Below, piece after piece: positions 44,272-53,621 of a stretch of DNA of 64,000 bases. Made by a program: the position numbers and the translations under genes. The stretch's first letter is position 1, and the number at the start of each line of letters is the position of its first letter. The stretch covers positions 1 through 64,000 of the forward strand of contig JBGQBO010000015.1 in NCBI GenBank assembly GCA_041494885.1, read 5' to 3'. The notes under the pieces are model-generated. The model searched no databases. It was not told where the DNA came from and worked only from the letters and a program-made list of their open reading frames with translations. The DNA comes from JAIQFV01 sp041494885 (GTDB lineage Bacteria > Acidobacteriota > Terriglobia > JAIQFV01).

Positions 44272-45120
44272 TTACTTGATTGCGCCGACCGTAAACCCGG
44301 CGATGAAGCGGTCAAGAAAAAGATTATAGAGGAACGCAATAGGCAAGCTGGCGATCAGGCAGGCTGCCATCAGCGAGCTCCAGAAATAGACGTCACCCCG
44401 CACGAGAAAAATGGGAATTCCCACTCCCACCATCTGCTGCGACTCCGGTGAGATGAACGTTAACGCGTAAACGAATTCCTGGGTGACCAGCGTAAAAGTG
44501 AAAATCACCACCGTCAGGATGCCGGAAGTGGAAATGGGAATCACCATTTTCACGAAGGCCCCAAAGCGCGTCAATCCGTCCACCATGGCCGCATCCTCCA
44601 ACTCTCGGGGGATCGACTTGAAGAAAGCCATCAAGAGCCAGATGGAAAAAGGAATCGTGAAGCTAGGGTACACCAGCACCACTGACCATATTGTGTCCTG
44701 CAATCCCAATAAGGCTACCACACGAGACAACGGGATGAAAAGCAGAGTCGGAGGAACGAGGTAGGTGAGAAAAATACCGATGCCCAGCCGCTGACCCCAG
44801 CGGCCGGTCAGGCGGGTCAGCGCGTACGCGGCCGGAATAGCCAGCAGCAGAGTGATGGACACCACGATCACGCCCACCAGGGCGGTATTGCCCAGCCAGC
44901 GCACATACCGGGTTTCGTTGAAGAGCAGGCGCAGGTGATCCAGTGTAGGCTTGGCGTTGAGGATGAACGGGTTATTTTCGACGGTATAGAGATCGAGGTT
45001 CTGTTTGAAAGTAGCGATCAGCATCCAATAGAACGGGAAAGCCAGCAGCACCGTAAAGACGATTAAAACTGTCCCATGCGCAATCCTGGCACTGCTTTTG
45101 CGCAAGCCGGTTCTCATCAT
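44272..45120 (-). CDS. ABC importer permease, MalG-type
   Basis: The 282-residue product has six predicted membrane helices and the EAA loop of carbohydrate-type importers (RELEDAAMVDGLTRFGAF, about residues 180-197) that docks on the ATPase. It begins with a cytoplasmic tail and helix VFTVLLAFPFYWML. Its ATG overlaps the stop of the other permease by one base. Substrate follows the binding protein at 47075 and is not known; glcDEF next door makes a small polyol or hydroxy-acid worth testing. Confidence 0.9.
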   Translation of the reverse strand: MMRTGLRKSSARIAHGTVLIVFTVLLAFPFYWMLIATFKQNLDLYTVENNPFILNAKPTLDHLRLLFNETRYVRWLGNTALVGVIVVSITLLLAIPAAYALTRLTGRWGQRLGIGIFLTYLVPPTLLFIPLSRVVALLGLQDTIWSVVLVYPSFTIPFSIWLLMAFFKSIPRELEDAAMVDGLTRFGAFVKMVIPISTSGILTVVIFTFTLVTQEFVYALTFISPESQQMVGVGIPIFLVRGDVYFWSSLMAACLIASLPIAFLYNLFLDRFIAGFTVGAIK

Positions 45121-46034
45121 CAGACCACCTCCGCGCGATGCGCCATGCGAAGCATCAGATAAGCAATCAACACCAGCACGGGGACCAGGAAAAGCGAAAT
45201 GGCGGCGCCGGCAGCAAGGTCGCTGCCTTGAATCCCGGTCGCAAAGGCCAGCGACGGCAGCGTTTGCGTGGAGTCGAACGGCCCGCCCGCGGTCAGGATG
45301 TAAACCACGGTCATGTCGGTAAAGGTGAAAATCGTGCCAAACAGCACCGCGACATTGATGATGGGCAACATCATGGGGAGGTTGATCTGGAACAACGTCC
45401 GCCAGAAGCCCGCCCCGTCAATGGCGGCGGCTTCCGGGATCTCCTTGGGAATGGCGGTGCGGCCGGCCAGCATGACGACCGTGGAAAACGGAATCAACCG
45501 CCAGCAATGAACGAGAATCACTGAGGCCATGGCGAGATGCGGCTCACCCAACCACATGGGCGCGCTATACGGCTTGTAAATATGGAGCCATATCAAGACC
45601 CAGGTAATGACGCTGTAGATCGAATCCAGGATCCACTTCCACCCAATGGAGCCGAGAGAAACGGGCGCCACCCAGGGTAGCAGAATGAGGAAGCGCACGA
45701 GACCGCGGCCGCGAAACGGCTTCTCCAGGGCGATGGAGAGCGCGCCTGAGCAAACCACGACAATAATTTGGGCACAGACCGTAAAGACAACGGAGTTCTT
45801 GAGCGCCATGCGAAAACTGGGGCTCTGGAGAATGCTGCGGAAGTTTTCCAACCCGACAAAATGAAGCCCGGTACTACCTATGCGGGCATCACTGAAGGCA
45901 TAAAAGACGGCCAGGGCAAACGGCGCACCAATCACCAGCACGAGGTAGAGAACTGCCGGACTAAACATGGCGGCGCCCAGCAACGGGCTCTGCGCTGCCC
46001 CGATGGACCTGATTTTTGGGCCGGCTATTGCCAC
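45120..46034 (-). CDS. ABC importer permease, MalF/UgpA-type
   Basis: The 304-residue product is the second permease, with six helices and an EAA loop (PKEIPEAAAIDGAGFWRTLFQ, shortened here; about 210-228). It starts with GTG at 46034 and overlaps the 3' end of the ATPase gene by 10 bp, so translation is coupled. Similar proteins transport sugars, glycerol-phosphate or polyols. Confidence 0.9.
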   Translation of the reverse strand: MAIAGPKIRSIGAAQSPLLGAAMFSPAVLYLVLVIGAPFALAVFYAFSDARIGSTGLHFVGLENFRSILQSPSFRMALKNSVVFTVCAQIIVVVCSGALSIALEKPFRGRGLVRFLILLPWVAPVSLGSIGWKWILDSIYSVITWVLIWLHIYKPYSAPMWLGEPHLAMASVILVHCWRLIPFSTVVMLAGRTAIPKEIPEAAAIDGAGFWRTLFQINLPMMLPIINVAVLFGTIFTFTDMTVVYILTAGGPFDSTQTLPSLAFATGIQGSDLAAGAAISLFLVPVLVLIAYLMLRMAHRAEVV

Positions 46035-47062
46035 GTGAGAGCCCTCGCCTCTACACGTTTCTCCGTGCTGCGATCGAAGAACTTCAAATGCCGTTCGGGC
46101 ACCGCGAAATCATAAGTCGCCCCGGCTTCGTAAGTGTGTCCCAACAGCAGCCGGGCAATCACTTCCTTGCCTTCAAATCGGCCGCCAAGCAACGACCCGG
46201 AGAGAATGTACTCGGCGCCCAGGTATTCCACGTTTTCCACGCGGAACTTGAAGTTGACCTTGGCTTCATCGAGAGTCTCTGACAGCCTGAAATGCTCCGG
46301 GCGGAACCCAACGATCACATTGTCGTTCTCGATCAAGTTCATCGGCGGCGAACCCAGGAACGTGGCGACAAATGTGTCTGCCGGTTCGTCATAAACCTCC
46401 TTGGGAGTTCCAAAGTGGTGGACCACCCCGTTGTTTAGCACCACGATACGATCCCCCATGGCCATGGCTTCCACCTGGTCGTGAGTGACATAAATCGTGG
46501 TGGTTCCAATGCGCCGGTGAAAGCGTTCGAGTTCCTCTCGGGCCGAGAGGCGAAGTTTGGCATCGAGGTTGGAGAGGGGTTCGTCCAGAAGAAAGACCGA
46601 GGGTTCGCGCACGATGGCACGCGCCAGCGCCACCCTCTGGCGCTCACCCCCGGAGAGTTCCCGGGGCTTACGCTGCAACAGGGCGCTAATTCCCAACAGA
46701 GAAGCCGCCCACTCCACCTTCTCCTTGTGTAATTCTTTTTTTACTTTTTGAGCTTTCAGAGGAAAAGCAATGTTCTTGTACACAGAGAGGTGCGGATAAA
46801 GCGCATAGCTCTGGAAAACCATGGCGATCCGGCGCTCGCGGGGCGCGAGATGGTTTACCACTTGGCCGCCAATAAGGATTTCCCCCGCCGTGGGGACTTC
46901 CAGGCCGGCGATCATCCGCAAGAGAGTGGTTTTCCCGGAACCCGAGGGTCCCAGGAAAACTAGGAACTCGCCTTCGCGGGTTTTCAGATTGACGTTGTTG
47001 ACTGCTCCCAGCTCTCCTTGTTTGAATATCTTGGTCAGGTGTCGCGTTTCAACGACCGCCAT
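46025..47062 (-). CDS. ABC importer ATPase, MalK/UgpC-type
   Basis: The 345-residue product energises the importer. It has the Walker A FLGPSGSGKTTLLR (about 33-46), the signature LSGGERQRVALARA (about 136), the Walker B VFLLDEPLSNLDAKL, the switch histidine in YVTHDQVEAMAMGDR and a C-terminal TOBE-type domain (about 240-345) with IVGFRPEHFRL. That domain often binds regulatory partners. It lies 12 bp after the binding-protein gene. Confidence 0.93.
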   Translation of the reverse strand: MAVVETRHLTKIFKQGELGAVNNVNLKTREGEFLVFLGPSGSGKTTLLRMIAGLEVPTAGEILIGGQVVNHLAPRERRIAMVFQSYALYPHLSVYKNIAFPLKAQKVKKELHKEKVEWAASLLGISALLQRKPRELSGGERQRVALARAIVREPSVFLLDEPLSNLDAKLRLSAREELERFHRRIGTTTIYVTHDQVEAMAMGDRIVVLNNGVVHHFGTPKEVYDEPADTFVATFLGSPPMNLIENDNVIVGFRPEHFRLSETLDEAKVNFKFRVENVEYLGAEYILSGSLLGGRFEGKEVIARLLLGHTYEAGATYDFAVPERHLKFFDRSTEKRVEARALTWQ

Positions 47063-47074
47063 CGGGCCCCCATG

Positions 47075-48403
47075 TTATTTCCATCTGGCAAAGATGCGCT
47101 TGTACTCCTCTTCGGCAGCTTTGGCAGCGTTCTCCGGAGTCTCATCACCACGCGCGACTTTGGCAAACATGGTGGGAACAACCCAGGTCTTGAAGGCCTC
47201 ATCAATGGCAGCGGTCGCGTATCCCGGATAGCCGACATTCGTGGCCCAATCCAGCACGTTGCCCAGAACCTTGTACTTGTCAGGAGGGTTCGCCCGCGGA
47301 TCGTTGGCAATTTCCTGTTTCAGGTTGGGGACCAGGCTGGGGAAGCAGGGAAAATTGTAGAACTGGCCGGCGACAAATCCGTCATGGAAAGAATCCATGT
47401 AGTCGATCAGGAACTGCTGTGCGCCTTCCTTGTTCTCAGCGAATTCCCAAATCACATAACAATTCATGACATGCTCGGCGGCAATCCGGCGCACCGGACC
47501 CTTTAACGCCGGGCTGACCATGATTTTGCTGTCGATGGGCAGGTGCTCTCTCTCGGATTGGCGGGTGATGGAAATGGCATTCGCCACAAAGGAAACCCGG
47601 CCGGCGAGCATGGCTTGATTGTTGGAGGGCGGAGTCCAGGTGAATACCTCGGGGGTTTCTGCTTCCTGATACAGCGCCTTCATGTATTTCAGGGCTTCGA
47701 TGGTGTTCTTGGAGTTGATGGTCACATTGCCATGCTCATCTTGCTCCGCCCCACCAAAAGACCAAAGCAGGGCGCGCATGGCCATACTGCTATCGAGTTC
47801 CTGTGACAACCCAAGACCACAAGGGTGGCCGGTTTTGTCCCTGATCTTTTTGGCGCCGGCACGCAAATCGTCGTAGGTATCGGGTCCGTTGGGGAACCCG
47901 GCCTCGGTCCACCAGTCCTTATGCCAGTTGCCGGGATCGGGAGTGTAGGCGTCAGAAAACGCAAAGTATCTCTTGGTCTTGGGGTTGTAAGTGGACTTGT
48001 GCCCCAGATCAATCTTCTTCCCGTGTTTCTTCTCAACCTCCTGGTATACATGGGTCATGTCGATGGTCTGTTGCTCGTAGGCCGCGGGCGGGGAAAGGAA
48101 CATAAAGAGATCGTGGCCTTTCTTCGCCGAGACCTCGGAGGCAGCCCTGGTGTTCAGATCGACCAGGTTGATGTTGTCAACGACAACGTTGGTATCGTGT
48201 TTCTGCCCCCATTGCTTGGTAAAAGTCCCGTTGAACCACGTGTCAAAAGCAGGCACAAAGTGGCTCCATTGAAGAATCTTCAATGTCTTCGGCTGCGTCT
48301 GCCCGAAGTGCATCGCAGGACCCAGTCCCGCCGCGAGCGCTCCCGTTGCTGTAAGTTTGACGAAATCCCTCCGGGAGATTCCTCGACTTCTCCTTCTTGC
48401 CAT
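47075..48403 (-). CDS. ABC importer substrate-binding protein with Tat signal
   Basis: The 442-residue product is a family 1 extracellular solute-binding protein. Its N-terminus, ARRRSRGISRRDFVKLTATG, is a twin-arginine signal (SRRDFVK) with the cleavage site near residue 35, so it is exported folded. The mature part has the two-lobed pattern of sugar/polyol binders, with KGHDLFMFLSPPA, DTYDDLRAGAKKI and MLAGRVSFVANAIS. The ATG at 48403 follows GGGAGG eight bases upstream. It starts the four-gene importer operon; ligand unknown. Confidence 0.9.
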   Translation of the reverse strand: MARRRSRGISRRDFVKLTATGALAAGLGPAMHFGQTQPKTLKILQWSHFVPAFDTWFNGTFTKQWGQKHDTNVVVDNINLVDLNTRAASEVSAKKGHDLFMFLSPPAAYEQQTIDMTHVYQEVEKKHGKKIDLGHKSTYNPKTKRYFAFSDAYTPDPGNWHKDWWTEAGFPNGPDTYDDLRAGAKKIRDKTGHPCGLGLSQELDSSMAMRALLWSFGGAEQDEHGNVTINSKNTIEALKYMKALYQEAETPEVFTWTPPSNNQAMLAGRVSFVANAISITRQSEREHLPIDSKIMVSPALKGPVRRIAAEHVMNCYVIWEFAENKEGAQQFLIDYMDSFHDGFVAGQFYNFPCFPSLVPNLKQEIANDPRANPPDKYKVLGNVLDWATNVGYPGYATAAIDEAFKTWVVPTMFAKVARGDETPENAAKAAEEEYKRIFARWK

Positions 48404-48617
48404 GGCTGTCTCCTCCCTTAGAATTTGACTTCTGACGAATGACCTCCCTGGAGGAATGCTGTGAATACACACACCATCCCTCCGGGGTTACTTCGAAGTA
48501 AACCGCAGGTCCTAAGCTGTATGGCCCAAAATGGTGCAAGGTTCGGTTTGTAACTCCGGCCCGATTATGCGGCGACTTCCAACTGTTCCGGAACGTTCGG
48601 ACCTCACTTTGGCCTAA

Positions 48618-48790
48618 TCACTCCGACCGGATCAACTCAATCATGTCAGGGTTGGCAAAGGTATTCTCGTCTCGCTTATCCAGAGTGTTCGAGTTGGCGG
48701 TGGGGACCCGGCGCAAAATCTTACCCGATGGGGTCTCCGGCATATCCGAGACGACTTGGATCGATTCGGTCATCAGGGGGGGCGGGCGAC
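48618..48790 (-). pseudogene. Relic of an AMP-forming CoA ligase C-terminus
   Basis: A short minus-strand frame encodes TESIQVVSDMPETPSGKILR, matching the A10 region (P-x-TPSGK-I-L-R-R) near the end of acyl-CoA synthetases, then a short tail. Nothing of the preceding ~450 residues is present, so it is a leftover. The match rests on about 20 residues and could be chance, but length, lysine position and flanking residues all fit. Confidence 0.5.
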
Positions 48791-48958
48791 CAGAAGAACC
48801 CAACACGCCCCCCATCCCTCTCACTTACTTTCTTAAGCAAGATGCGTATGTCTTACCAAAACACCCATTCGCATGTCGGCACAGGGTCACTTCACTGGGG
48901 AGAAAAAGCTCGGTGAGATCCTCCATTCTCCCCAGCTAGGAGCCCATTAATTTCTCAG

Positions 48959-50233
48959 CTAGGCTGGAACCTTAACCGCGCCTACCGCACGGGCCTCTGA
49001 CGGGATTTGGGGACGCTTCGCCAACATCTCACAGATGAGCGCGATCAAAGCCAGAACCGCCGCCGTGTAGAAGGCAGCCTGGTAGTTCTTGTACTTGTCG
49101 AAGAGTATGCCCCCAATCCTGGGTCCGATGACCCCGGCCACTCCCCACGCTGTGAAGAGCAGACCGTAATTGATCCCCGCATTCTTAGTTCCCCAAAAAT
49201 CGGAGGTGGCGGAGCCATTCACCGAAAGCTGCGTGCCATAGCACCAGTACACAATGAAAACCATGACATACAGGGCGGCCACGTTGCTCCCTGTGAGGTA
49301 GAGCAGCGGCATGGCGACCATGGAGATGGCGATCATCAAGCGCAAGACGTTGAGCCGGCCAAGCGCGTCGGACATCCAGCCCGACAAAATGCGGCCGGAG
49401 GCATTTCCTATGGCGCCGACGACAAGTCCCATCGTGGCCAACGCAGCGCCTGGTATGCCCGCACTCTTAGCAAAAGGGACAAGCTGGCTGATGACCATCA
49501 AACCTGCCGACGTCCCAAGGGCATACGCGATCCACATGAAATAGAATGCTGGAGTGCGCACCGTTTCGCCAGGGGAGAACTCGTACGTTGTGGCAGCGGA
49601 TTTGGAAGCCGGAGCCGGAGACCATCCATGGGGCTTGTAGCCAACCGGAGGGTTCCTCAACAGAAATGCCCCAAACATCGTCATGACCAGGAAGATCCCA
49701 CCCAGCATCATGAAGGTTGTACGCCAACCGAAGTGCGGGATCATGTAAAGGTTGGCAAGTGGTCCGAAAATGGCGGACCCTCCACCATATCCCGCCACAG
49801 CAAGCCCAACCGCGAGGCCGCGCTTATCGGGGAACCACTTCGCCATTACGGGAATGGGGGTGGCATAGCCAAAGCCATTGCCCAAACCGCCAATGACGCC
49901 AAAACAAATAATCAGGTAGTTCAAGCTGCTCGTGTAAGACGAGAGAAAGAACCCGACACTGACCAACAAGCCCCCAGTGATCGAAATCCACAAAGGCCCG
50001 AGTTTATCCTGCAGGCGTCCGGCCACGATAAAGGTCAGCGCAAAGACAACCACGGCGATGGTGAATACCCAGGTCGTGTCGGCGCGCTTCCAGCCAAATT
50101 CCTTTTCAAGAGGAGCGACGAACACGCTCCACGCGTAAAGGGAGCCCAACGCCAGGTTCATGGACACTCCCCCGACGACGTGCCACCACCGATTGAGATG
50201 GCCTTCGGGGGTTGATGAAACATTCGTTGCCAT
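48959..50233 (-). CDS. OFA-family MFS carrier (oxalate/formate antiporter-like)
   Basis: The 424-residue product has twelve predicted membrane helices and matches the oxalate/formate antiporter (OFA) branch of the major facilitator superfamily. Landmarks are NLALGSLYAWSVFVAPLEKE, FGVIGGLGNGFGYATPIPVM, KWFPDKRGLAVGLAVAGYGGG and the second-half GAIGNASGRILSGWMSDALG. GGAGG precedes the ATG. OFA members exchange monocarboxylates or dicarboxylates; oxalate, formate or glycolate are candidates. It lies between the porin and the ABC/glc genes. Confidence 0.9.
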   Translation of the reverse strand: MATNVSSTPEGHLNRWWHVVGGVSMNLALGSLYAWSVFVAPLEKEFGWKRADTTWVFTIAVVVFALTFIVAGRLQDKLGPLWISITGGLLVSVGFFLSSYTSSLNYLIICFGVIGGLGNGFGYATPIPVMAKWFPDKRGLAVGLAVAGYGGGSAIFGPLANLYMIPHFGWRTTFMMLGGIFLVMTMFGAFLLRNPPVGYKPHGWSPAPASKSAATTYEFSPGETVRTPAFYFMWIAYALGTSAGLMVISQLVPFAKSAGIPGAALATMGLVVGAIGNASGRILSGWMSDALGRLNVLRLMIAISMVAMPLLYLTGSNVAALYVMVFIVYWCYGTQLSVNGSATSDFWGTKNAGINYGLLFTAWGVAGVIGPRIGGILFDKYKNYQAAFYTAAVLALIALICEMLAKRPQIPSEARAVGAVKVPA

Positions 50234-50579
50234 AGTGAAGCCTCCTATTCCTTATTTATTATTTGACTCCAAGGCTGTCTGAGCTCCAGACAACCACGCA
50301 ACCCTTGGATCCAGGATATTGCGCACCCCAAGGGCACCACAGTCCTTCCCAAGGCGATGTTCATTACCCCCGCGAAGGAAACTTTCAAAACATCAATCCC
50401 GAACAGAAGATCAACTCAGCCGCCGAGTTAGTCCGTCCCTGGCTCAAGGTGGTGTGTCCCAATATGAAGAAAAGGGCCGAAAACAAGGGAAGAACAGTCC
50501 ACTCGCCGAAGCTGATGCAACACCAAAAAAACCCCATGCTGGAGGCGTAGCCCCCGACATGAGTGGTCACTTTCGAATA

Positions 50580-50605
50580 CCGCTTCCCCCCCAACTGGGA
50601 AGCGG
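50580..50605 (-). terminator. Hairpin after the porin gene
   Basis: CCGCTTCCC (50580-50588) pairs with GGGAAGCGG (50597-50605) around eight bases. It lies about 40 bp after the porin stop on the minus strand. No long T tract follows, so it may be an imperfect intrinsic terminator. Confidence 0.5.
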
Positions 50606-50645
50606 GGGAAAAGAGCGGAATGCTCTTCTCCCACGTGCGCCTTCA

Positions 50646-52574
50646 TCAGAAAGTGGTCATGACAGATAGCTGTTCTCGGCGGTCATGCCAGACATGAGCC
50701 GGGAGTCCTCTGAAAATGGGAAGAGCTCCCACATTGTTGGCCGAACGCGTGCGGTAATACGATTCTTCAAATGCGAAAGTCAAATATTTATTGAACTTGT
50801 AATTGAGGTTGGAAAGGTACAAGTCACCGATGGCGCGATTGGCCGCTGCCACATGACGCACGTCACGCGGATTGGCTTCGTCAAACCCGTAATGAAAAGT
50901 CATCGACCAACCCGCCCCCCGTCCTACAGGATCCGCTCCCAGGAGACGAGACAACGGCAAGCCGAGCTCAATGAATCCCCCTTTGGCCCTGACGGGACGT
51001 TGCGGCGCGAGGGTTGGAACTCCATTGAGGAGACCAAAAATGACGGTGGAGGCTCCATCGATGGAGAGTGCCGACGTTTGTCCGGTCAGTCCAGCCGGGT
51101 CGTTGAATTCGGAGAAGATCTGGCCTTCAAAATAGAACCGCAGGTCTTCACCGTTATAAGCCTTCATGAGCAACGTGAACCAGCGCGTGGGGAGTTGGAC
51201 TTCGAGGGTCCCACCATAGCGGGAGCTGTCCACCTGGGCACCGGTTGGAAATGCCGCTTTAAAGGCCGCCGGCACACCCGCGGCCGTGATGACCGCAGCC
51301 CGCTGGCCGTACATCCAGCTCGCAATGAGTTGCGCAGGCGCCACGCCCGGCGACCTGTCCAATTGGAACTGTGTCACGAAACGACCTTGCAATTCGGGAA
51401 TACTGGAGTCGGTCCCTTGTCGCTCGCCGAACCCGAGCTGGTTTGCAATACCCAGGGCGTTCGTCCCCAGATCCGTCGGCAGATTTCCGAAAGCGGGAAG
51501 AACCAGGGCAAACTCGGGCTCGAATTTTAGATTTCGAGAGCCGCCGAAGTTGTGACTCACGCCAAAGCGGAACTGCGGGGCACGCTCATAGAGGGATCCA
51601 TAGCCGATGCCGAGGCCCGTCGTCTCAATGAAATAGGGCAAGGTCGAAGAGGCAAAGGGAGTCCAATCCTGACCAAAGAGGGCGAAGGCGCTCGTCTTGT
51701 CAGAAAATTTCTTGTCCACTCGTAGCCACCCCAGGCGGATCTGGAGCGCATTGGAACGGATGGAAGAAATGTTCCGATTATTCACTCGGGAGAAGTTGCC
51801 TTCAAAGTCCGCTTCAACTTTTGCGGTAATCGTGATGTCCTTCGACGGGTCCAGCCATTCGAAGTCGGCGCCAACTCGAAGCGCACGGGCATTGATATGA
51901 AGTTCGGGCGAACCGAATGGGCCGGTGTCCCCGATGGAAAAGCCCGGCAGAGGGAAATCGTTGCCGGCCGGAGACGAAGTGTCATGGATGAGACTCGCTT
52001 TAAACAAGCCATACGGCTTTATCTTAATGTCGTTCCCAATGCGGATCACGGGCAGGAGACCATCCCGTTTGTAGGGAGCGTCACCCGCCAAGCCCAACGC
52101 ACGGATAGGAGCTACCGCCGGAATCACCGGAGGGGGGGCCGTCTCGGGTGGAGCAGGAGAGGCGCTGGCTCCAGACCATGGGTCGGGAGGAGCGGTATTT
52201 CGTGCCGACATTACTCCAGGGTCGAGGCTGTCCCTGGAATCCCTCGGGACTGCGATACCCGCATAGTTGAGCGAGGCAACCAGGTTGCGCCCGGGTGCGT
52301 AGGCCGCGAAAGAGGCTGCCATCTCATCATATTCCTTTTGACTGATGAGTCCTTTCGACACCAGGAGCTTCGCCAATTTCAATTGACTGTCGGCGGACGA
52401 CGTGGCTTGATTTAATGATGTCGCCTCCTCCGGAGTAATAATACCCTTCGCCTGAAGCAGGCGGACCAGCGGGTTTGGAGCCGGGGGAGAGCCGTCCTTT
52501 TGCTGCGCCATGCTTAGAGTTGCCATGGCGAAAAGCACGAGCACTACAAGTATCATTTGCGATGACTTTTTCAT
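50646..52574 (-). CDS. Outer-membrane porin
   Basis: The 642-residue product starts at the ATG at 52574, preceded by GGAGGAG, with a signal peptide to about residue 23 (SMAQ). Residues about 30-90 hold two short helical motifs of the type LLQAKGIITPEEATSLNQ and KLLVSKGLISQKEYDEM, then a proline/alanine-rich linker. From about residue 180 on it is a long run of amphipathic strands with aromatic girdles, typical of a large porin barrel (resembling phosphate-selective porin O/P-type). It ends REQLSVMTTF, with the terminal phenylalanine used for outer-membrane insertion. Confidence 0.85.
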   Translation of the reverse strand: MKKSSQMILVVLVLFAMATLSMAQQKDGSPPAPNPLVRLLQAKGIITPEEATSLNQATSSADSQLKLAKLLVSKGLISQKEYDEMAASFAAYAPGRNLVASLNYAGIAVPRDSRDSLDPGVMSARNTAPPDPWSGASASPAPPETAPPPVIPAVAPIRALGLAGDAPYKRDGLLPVIRIGNDIKIKPYGLFKASLIHDTSSPAGNDFPLPGFSIGDTGPFGSPELHINARALRVGADFEWLDPSKDITITAKVEADFEGNFSRVNNRNISSIRSNALQIRLGWLRVDKKFSDKTSAFALFGQDWTPFASSTLPYFIETTGLGIGYGSLYERAPQFRFGVSHNFGGSRNLKFEPEFALVLPAFGNLPTDLGTNALGIANQLGFGERQGTDSSIPELQGRFVTQFQLDRSPGVAPAQLIASWMYGQRAAVITAAGVPAAFKAAFPTGAQVDSSRYGGTLEVQLPTRWFTLLMKAYNGEDLRFYFEGQIFSEFNDPAGLTGQTSALSIDGASTVIFGLLNGVPTLAPQRPVRAKGGFIELGLPLSRLLGADPVGRGAGWSMTFHYGFDEANPRDVRHVAAANRAIGDLYLSNLNYKFNKYLTFAFEESYYRTRSANNVGALPIFRGLPAHVWHDRREQLSVMTTF

Positions 52575-53621
52575 CTGCTTACTCCTCCTCATGGGTTGTC
52601 GTGGCCGGACTGCGCGGATCAGTCGAACCGGTTGCTTTTGATGCGGGATCACATTGAATCAAGGAAAGGTGCAAGTCACAGCCGCGAAGAACGGTCCGTG
52701 CGAATGTTGTGGTGTATAACGTCGGGAAACTTCTTACGAAATCAATTTCGAGTTTGACAGTGGGCGTGAGTACCTGGGATAAATCGAGTCACCTGAATAA
52801 ATGCCAAATAGAAAAGACGTCCTCAAAACATGATACTGGTTCGCCGATGGGGACGCGCGTCACCCAGCGGCCACGACTCCCGGTGAAAAGATATTACTTT
52901 TGAGGATGAAGCCGGTGCGACGCCGGATGGGGACTCGAACACAGGACTTGAAGGCTTTGAAAGAATCCAACTGGGGTATTTTGAGCGATCGGCTCGTCAT
53001 TCCAAGCCTGTTTTTATGGGGCGGCCAGTTTAGAGTATTCGACGGGAGGGGCCGGCACGGTGAACACCGATGGCTCTTGTATGTTTCGGTAAGAAATAAG
53101 AATGATAAGAATGAATTGAATTCCAGTTGGGTTTGTCGGAATACGATAGGAATGATTTCATCACTGGAGGAAGAATTGGGTTGGGATGAGTACCAAGGGG
53201 ACCGAGGAGGCAGTACACCCCCCCGCAATAGAGCACCCGCACAAGAACTCGCTTTCTCCATCGGGTCTGACCCTTTCGCAGGTAAGCTTAACCTGCGACC
53301 CCAATAAGATTCGATGACTCTACTTAGAGACTCCTGCCCTGTCAAGCGAAATCATAGACGCACAATGAATACAGCAACATCTCTGAAGTGTCTCGGAGGG
53401 CAGGTCTTATAGGACCAGGGAACACCTCGAAGATTTCCTAGGCCACTCATGGATTCGTTAGAGTCAGACCTTGTTTTTTCCGCTTCCTGACTCGCTTCAA
53501 TTGCCGGGATCTGATCCCACTCCAGGCGTAGAATCGAAATCGGAGGGTCCATTCCAAGAACTGACGCGTTTACCATGATTTGATTTCTCGCCCCCAACGT
53601 GTCCGGGAGCGGAATCCTGTC
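52575..53621. other. Long non-coding stretch between the porin and fdhE
   Basis: More than 1 kb without a supportable gene. Open frames on both strands (52860-53345) lack ribosome binding sites and family similarity. The minus strand around 52925-52960 carries GTTCGAGTCCCCATCC, which resembles the T arm of a tRNA, but no acceptor, D or anticodon arm can be formed. Promoter of the porin should lie near its left end. Confidence 0.5.

Noticed and set aside
52915..52960. tRNA-like T-arm sequence on the minus strand
   Set aside because: GTTCGAGTCCCC resembles a T arm, but the neighbouring bases do not pair as acceptor, D or anticodon stems, so it is not called a tRNA or an attachment site.
52900..53307. 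135-residue plus-strand open frame and overlapping minus-strand frame
   Set aside because: No start signal and no recognisable protein; both frames are open by chance in a low-information stretch.
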